The translations under genes and the position numbers were made by a program. From Gulosibacter massiliensis (GTDB lineage Bacteria; Actinomycetota; Actinomycetes; Actinomycetales; Microbacteriaceae): a stretch of DNA of 55,653 bases. Numbering within the stretch: the first letter of the stretch is position 1; the number at the start of each line of letters is the position of its first letter. The stretch covers positions 1-55,653 of the forward strand of contig CAMFDU010000004.1 in assembly GCA_945949175.1 (NCBI GenBank), in the 5' to 3' direction. Positions 51,008 to 55,653 of this stretch are shown piece by piece. Below the pieces are notes generated by a model, which had not been told where the DNA came from, did no database searches, and worked only from the letters and a program-made list of their open reading frames with translations.

Positions 51008-54000
51008 GTGGCTGTTAAGAAGAAAATCCAGGGGACCGGACGCGACGCGAACCGAGTGTCGTTTGCCAAGGTGACCGACGCGCTCACCGTTCCGGACCTC
51101 CTCGCTCTTCAAACCGAAAGCTTCGCTTGGCTGATCGGGACCGATGGCTCGGATGCCAAGTCTGGACTGGAAGAAATCTTCGAAGAGATTTCGCCAATCG
51201 AGAACGACCGCATGCAGTTGTCGTTCACGAACCCGTATCTCGAAGAAAAGAAGCACGAGCTCGACGAGTGTAAGGAACGTGGCAAGACTTACGCCGCTCC
51301 CCTCTACGTCGAAGCCGAGTTCATGAATCACGACACGGGTGAAATCAAGACTCAGACCGTGTTTATGGGCGACTTCCCGCTCATGACACCCAAGGGCACC
51401 TTCGTCATCAACGGAACCGAGCGCGTCGTCGTGTCACAGCTCGTTCGCAGCCCTGGCGTCTACTTCGAAAAGGTCGACGACAAGACGACCGACAAAGACC
51501 TCTACTCGTGTCGTGTAATTCCCAGCCGTGGTGCGTGGCTTGAATTCGAAATCGACAAGCGCGACCAGATCGGTGTTCGCATCGACCGCAAGCGTCGCCA
51601 GTCGGTGACCGTGTTCCTCAAGGCTCTCGGCATGACGCGCGAAGAAATCGAAAAAGAATTCGCTGGGTCTTACACGATGGAAGAAACCCTCAGCCACGAC
51701 AACATCTTGACTGCCGAAGACGCGCTCAAGGACATTTACAAGAAGCTTCGTCCGGGCGAGCAAGTTGCGCTCGAAGCCGCGCGTTCGCTTCTCGACAACT
51801 TCTACTTCAACTCGAAGCGATTTGACCTCGCGAAAGTCGGCCGGTACAAGCTCAACCGCAAACTCGGTCTTGAACTTCCTGTGACCGAGTCTGTGCTCAC
51901 GCTTTCAGACATCAAGGCGACTATCAAGTACCTCATCGCTCTGCACGAAGGAAAGGCGACCATCGCCGGCAAGCGAGCGGGTAAGAACGTCGAAATCATG
52001 CTGGGAACCGACGATATCGACCACTTCGGGAACCGCCGTATCCGCGCCGTGGGCGAGCTCATCCAAAACCAAATTCGGACGGGCCTGTCTCGTATGGAGC
52101 GCGTTGTTCGCGAACGTATGACCACTCAGGATGTCGAGGCGATCACCCCTCAGACCCTCATCAACATCCGTCCCGTTACCGCGGCGATCAAGGAGTTCTT
52201 CGGGACCTCGCAGTTGTCGCAGTTCATGGACCAGAACAACCCGCTCGCCGGGCTCACCCACAAGCGTCGCCTTTCAGCGCTCGGACCCGGTGGACTCTCG
52301 CGTGAGCGCGCCGGTGTCGAGGTCCGAGACGTTCACCCCTCGCACTACGGCCGCATGTGCCCGATCGAAACCCCGGAAGGCCCGAACATCGGTCTGATTG
52401 GTTCGCTCGCGTCGTTTGCACGAATCAACTCGTTCGGTTTCATCGAAACCCCCTACCGCCAGGTCGTCAACGGCAAGGTAACCAACAAGATTGACTACTT
52501 GACCGCCAGCGATGAGGACGAGCACATCGTCGCCCAGGCCGGTTCGCCAGTCAACAGCGATGGGACTCTCGCCGAAGAGCGCGTGCTCGTTCGAATCAAG
52601 GGCGGAGAGGTCGACACCGTTCCCGCGAACCGTGTGGACTACATGGACGTTTCGCCGCGCCAAATGGTGTCGATTGCAACGTCACTCATTCCCTTCCTCG
52701 AGCACGACGATGCGAACCGCGCACTCATGGGTGCGAACATGCAGCGCCAAGCCGTGCCACTTCTTCGCTCTGAAGCTCCGATTGTCGGAACCGGAATGGA
52801 GTCGTACGCGGCTGTTGACGCCGGTGACGTTCTTATCGCCGTTCACGCCGGCGTCGTCACCGAGGTCTCTGGCGACAGTGTCACTATCCTCAACGACAAG
52901 GCGGGAGAAATCGATCCCGGCACGAATGCCAAAATCCCGCCCGCCACGTCGTATGTGTTGCGCAAGTTCGAGCGCTCGAACCAGGGCACCAACTTCAACC
53001 ACCGCCTCGTTGTGGCCGAAGGAGACAAGGTTGCGAAGGGCGGCGTTCTCGCAGATGGTCCCGCAACGGAAAACGGCGAACTCGCTCTCGGAAAGAACCT
53101 CCTCGTGGCATTTATGTCTTGGGAAGGTCACAACTTCGAAGACGCGATCATCCTCAGCCAGAACCTGGTTAAGGACGACACTCTCTCGTCGATTCACATC
53201 GAAGAGTATGACGTTGACGCCCGCGACACAAAGCTTGGACCCCAGGAAATCACGCGTGACATCCCTAACCAGTCGCAAGAGAGCCTCGCTCACCTCGACG
53301 AAGAGGGAATCGTGCGTATCGGTGCTGAGGTCCGCGCCGGAGACATCCTCGTCGGCCGCATCACACCCAAGGGTGAGACCGAACTGACCGCCGAAGAGCG
53401 ACTTCTTCGTGCGATTTTTGCGGAAAAGGGCAAGGAAGTTCGCGATTCCTCTCTTCGTGTCCCGCACGGCGAGCGTGGAACTGTCATCGACGTCAAGATC
53501 TTCGACTCCAACGACGAAGACGACGAACTCGGCAACGGTGTTCTCAAGAAGGTCATCGTCTACATCGCCCAGAAGCGCAAGATCTCGGAGGGTGACAAGC
53601 TTGCTGGTCGCCACGGGAACAAGGGCGTTATCGCAAAAATCCTTCCGGTCGAAGACATGCCATTCCTCGAAGACGGAACCCCGGTCGATGTTGTCCTCAA
53701 CCCGCTGGGTGTCCCCGGACGAATGAACTTCGGACAGGTCCTTGAACTTCACCTCGGTTGGGCAGCCAAGCAAGGTTGGAAAGTCAACGGAAATCCCGAC
53801 TGGGCGAAGTTCCTCCCAGAGGAAGCACGCGAGATTGCTCCCGGCACCAAGGTCGCAACCCCCGTCTTCGACGGCGCAAGCGAAGTTGAAATCGCGGGGC
53901 TTCTCGACTCGACCCTTCCGCGTGCCAACGGGCAGCAACTCATCGGGTCTTCCGGTAAAGCGCAGTTGTTCAACGGCCGCACCGGAGAACCGTTCCCCGA

Positions 54001-54472
54001 CCCTATTTCGGTCGGCTATATGTACATCCTCAAGTTGCACCACCTCGTCGACGACAAGATCCACGCACGTTCGACGGGACCGTACTCAATGATCACGCAG
54101 CAACCGCTGGGTGGAAAAGCACAGTTCGGTGGACAACGATTCGGCGAGATGGAGGTCTGGGCTCTCGAAGCTTATGGTGCTTCCTATGCTCTGCAAGAGC
54201 TCCTCACGATTAAGTCCGACGACATCGCCGGTCGCGTCAAGGTGTACGAAGCCATCGTCAAGGGTCTCAACATTCAGGAACCGGGTATCCCTGAGTCGTT
54301 CAAGGTCCTCATGAAGGAAATGCAGTCACTCGGACTGAACGTCGAAGTACTCGACGGCGCCGAGAACCCTGTCAACCTTCGTGACACGGCGGATGACGCC
54401 GACCGCGCAACAGCATCGCTGGGTGTCAACATCGCCCGTGAAGAGTCCGCAGCAGTGGACTTCGCCGAATAG
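51008..54472 (+). CDS. rpoB: DNA-directed RNA polymerase beta subunit
   Basis: The 1154-residue core polymerase subunit has a GTG start with AAAGGAAAT upstream. The rifampicin-pocket residues are wild type ([21 protein letters not shown]), so the drug should bind. Other landmarks are [33 protein letters not shown] and [24 protein letters not shown]. Its own promoter is present, and rplJ/rplL are not immediately upstream. rpoC starts 44 bp downstream. Confidence 0.98.
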   Translation: MAVKKKIQGTGRDANRVSFAKVTDALTVPDLLALQTESFAWLIGTDGSDAKSGLEEIFEEISPIENDRMQLSFTNPYLEEKKHELDECKERGKTYAAPLYVEAEFMNHDTGEIKTQTVFMGDFPLMTPKGTFVINGTERVVVSQLVRSPGVYFEKVDDKTTDKDLYSCRVIPSRGAWLEFEIDKRDQIGVRIDRKRRQSVTVFLKALGMTREEIEKEFAGSYTMEETLSHDNILTAEDALKDIYKKLRPGEQVALEAARSLLDNFYFNSKRFDLAKVGRYKLNRKLGLELPVTESVLTLSDIKATIKYLIALHEGKATIAGKRAGKNVEIMLGTDDIDHFGNRRIRAVGELIQNQIRTGLSRMERVVRERMTTQDVEAITPQTLINIRPVTAAIKEFFGTSQLSQFMDQNNPLAGLTHKRRLSALGPGGLSRERAGVEVRDVHPSHYGRMCPIETPEGPNIGLIGSLASFARINSFGFIETPYRQVVNGKVTNKIDYLTASDEDEHIVAQAGSPVNSDGTLAEERVLVRIKGGEVDTVPANRVDYMDVSPRQMVSIATSLIPFLEHDDANRALMGANMQRQAVPLLRSEAPIVGTGMESYAAVDAGDVLIAVHAGVVTEVSGDSVTILNDKAGEIDPGTNAKIPPATSYVLRKFERSNQGTNFNHRLVVAEGDKVAKGGVLADGPATENGELALGKNLLVAFMSWEGHNFEDAIILSQNLVKDDTLSSIHIEEYDVDARDTKLGPQEITRDIPNQSQESLAHLDEEGIVRIGAEVRAGDILVGRITPKGETELTAEERLLRAIFAEKGKEVRDSSLRVPHGERGTVIDVKIFDSNDEDDELGNGVLKKVIVYIAQKRKISEGDKLAGRHGNKGVIAKILPVEDMPFLEDGTPVDVVLNPLGVPGRMNFGQVLELHLGWAAKQGWKVNGNPDWAKFLPEEAREIAPGTKVATPVFDGASEVEIAGLLDSTLPRANGQQLIGSSGKAQLFNGRTGEPFPDPISVGYMYILKLHHLVDDKIHARSTGPYSMITQQPLGGKAQFGGQRFGEMEVWALEAYGASYALQELLTIKSDDIAGRVKVYEAIVKGLNIQEPGIPESFKVLMKEMQSLGLNVEVLDGAENPVNLRDTADDADRATASLGVNIAREESAAVDFAE

Positions 54473-54516
54473 GCACCCCAGAGAACTGACTATCGAGAAA
54501 TACGGAAGAGAAAAAA

Positions 54517-55653
54517 GTGCTCGACGCAACAACCTTTGAACAGATTCGCATCAAGCTCGCGACGAACGAACAAATTCGTTCGTGGTCGAGCGGTGAGGTG
54601 AAAAAGCCTGAGACCATCAACTACCGCACGCTTAAGCCAGAGAAAGACGGTCTTTTCGGCGAGCAGATCTTTGGTCCGTCCAAGGACTGGGAGTGCGCCT
54701 GTGGCAAGTACAAGCGCGTTCGCTTCAAGGGCGTCACGTGTGAGCGATGCGGTGTCGAGGTCACTCGTCAGGCCGTCCGTCGCGAGCGCATGGGCCACAT
54801 TGAACTCGCCGCTCCGGTCACCCACATTTGGTACTTCAAGGGTGTCCCAAGCCGCCTCGGTTACCTCCTCGACATGGCGCCGAAAGACCTCGAAAAGGTT
54901 ATCTACTTCGCTGCATACATGGTGACCTACATCAACGAAGAGCGCATCCACCAGGACATGCCAATCGTCGAGAAGATGGTCCAGACCGAGATTCGTGACT
55001 ACGAAAAGGTTCGCGACGAGGAAATCACCGACCGCCAGAAAGAGCTCGAAGACGAACTCGCCAAGCTCGAAGCCGAAGAGGCCAAAGCAGACGTGAAGCG
55101 CAAGGCCAAGGAAGCCGCCGAGCGTGAAATGGCAAATATTCGCAAGTCCTTCGACGATGACATCGCTCGCTGGCAGCGCGCGTGGGACTCGTTCCGTTCG
55201 CTCAAGCAGGGTGGCCTGTGGGGTGACGACACAGAATTCCGATTCCTCGTCGACCACTTCAAGGGAAACACTGACCCCGACAAGACAACTCTTGACGAGG
55301 TCTACTTCACGGCTCTCATGGGTGCGGAAGCCATCGAGCACGTTCTCAAGGACCTCGGCAAGAACGACCGCGAAAAGCTGAAGGCCGAAGGCGAAGTTCT
55401 TCGCGACGAGATCACGAACGGCAAGGGACAGCGCAAGGTCCGTGCGATCAAGCGCCTCCGCGTCGTCAATTCGTTCCTTGTCCCCGCCGGACAGGACCCA
55501 CGCGACGTTCCGCTTCCCGAAGCGATGGTGTTGCGCGTGATCCCGGTAATCCCGCCCGACCTTCGTCCGATGGTTCAGCTCGATGGCGGACGTTTCGCCA
55601 CCAGTGACCTCAACGACCTTTACCGTCGCGTCATCAACCGCAACAACCGTCTG
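54517..55653 (+). CDS. rpoC: DNA-directed RNA polymerase beta' subunit (5' part)
   Basis: A GTG at 54517 with GGAAGAG upstream opens a frame that runs off the window, 379 codons visible. It begins [15 protein letters not shown], has the N-terminal zinc site CACGKY ... CERCG, and the conserved [14 protein letters not shown] Lys/Glu/Ala-rich coiled segment at about 165-225 matches the insertion typical of actinobacterial beta'. The active-site NADFDGD motif lies beyond the window end. The ORF track omits it because no stop is present. Confidence 0.97.
   Translation, partial: MLDATTFEQIRIKLATNEQIRSWSSGEVKKPETINYRTLKPEKDGLFGEQIFGPSKDWECACGKYKRVRFKGVTCERCGVEVTRQAVRRERMGHIELAAPVTHIWYFKGVPSRLGYLLDMAPKDLEKVIYFAAYMVTYINEERIHQDMPIVEKMVQTEIRDYEKVRDEEITDRQKELEDELAKLEAEEAKADVKRKAKEAAEREMANIRKSFDDDIARWQRAWDSFRSLKQGGLWGDDTEFRFLVDHFKGNTDPDKTTLDEVYFTALMGAEAIEHVLKDLGKNDREKLKAEGEVLRDEITNGKGQRKVRAIKRLRVVNSFLVPAGQDPRDVPLPEAMVLRVIPVIPPDLRPMVQLDGGRFATSDLNDLYRRVINRNNRL

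Noticed and set aside
52682-54064. 460-residue minus-strand ORF inside rpoB
   Set aside because: It is antisense to the highly conserved rpoB frame, has no family likeness or ribosome-binding site, and long shadow frames are expected in high-GC DNA.

Overview
The window is a gene-dense stretch of a high-GC chromosome with clear actinobacterial character. The signs are ClpC with two Clp_N repeats, the tilS-hpt-ftsH-folE-folP-folB-folK order, DUF3180, DUF4229 and DUF4916 genes, ResB/CcsB (system II) cytochrome c maturation, menaquinone genes, and many apparently leaderless starts. A short archaeal-type aspartyl-tRNA synthetase, very tight packing and convergent genes sharing stop codons suggest a streamlined Microbacteriaceae-like organism; this placement is inference. 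I see no IS element, prophage or CRISPR array. No gene-free stretch exceeds 300 bases; the longest is the 254-base divergent region before the glnA-like gene.

Layout. 1-480: terminator and tRNA-Phe, -Asp and -Glu on the minus strand. 482-2164: secreted M23 peptidase and inorganic pyrophosphatase. 2208-9216: tilS, hpt, ftsH, folate genes, DUF3180 and DUF2520. 9295-14222: lysS, a 59-residue membrane protein missed by the ORF track, a KptA/Tpt1-type phosphotransferase, and clpC. 14299-17706: an anchored DUF4232-like protein, a secreted trypsin-like protease and radA. 17781-18051: tRNA-Ser, its terminator and a structured intergenic region. 18052-23915: archaeal-type aspS, then histidine phosphatase, TlpA, ccdA, resB and ccsB. 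23912-27906: menC, menB, menE, menA. 27907-36118: a catabolic block of sdaA, an ethanolamine-type permease, a glutamine-synthetase-like amine ligase, a PuuD-like hydrolase, aldehyde dehydrogenase, SDR and GntR regulator. 36115-42771: DUF4229, PLDc_N protein, menD, menF, menG, polyprenyl synthase and fprA. 42768-45813: yajQ, tRNA-Tyr, a 57-residue membrane protein missed by the ORF track, an IMPase-family phosphatase and a second M23 peptidase. 45818-46921: tRNA-Met, tRNA-Thr, a self-contained 27-residue peptide gene ending CDSCQ, and a DUF4916 protein. 47083-50793: PLP decarboxylase, agmatine deiminase, SprT-like protein and a spermidine-synthase-like protein. 51008-end: rpoB and the start of rpoC.

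The most interesting unit is the 27907-36118 block. The ligase has lost the features glutamine synthetase uses for ammonia, the operon has an SDR where the Puu pathway has an amine oxidase, and the permease is of the ethanolamine type. Together these fit a B12-independent route: ethanolamine to gamma-glutamylethanolamide, SDR oxidation to the aldehyde, dehydrogenase oxidation to gamma-glutamylglycine, and hydrolysis to glycine plus glutamate. The adjacent SdaA could then drain serine made from glycine into pyruvate. The block lies exactly between two parts of the menaquinone locus. Other points of note are the recurrent TAnnnT-N6-start arrangement, the stand-alone 27-residue peptide gene, and a possible small RNA upstream of aspS's 3' end.
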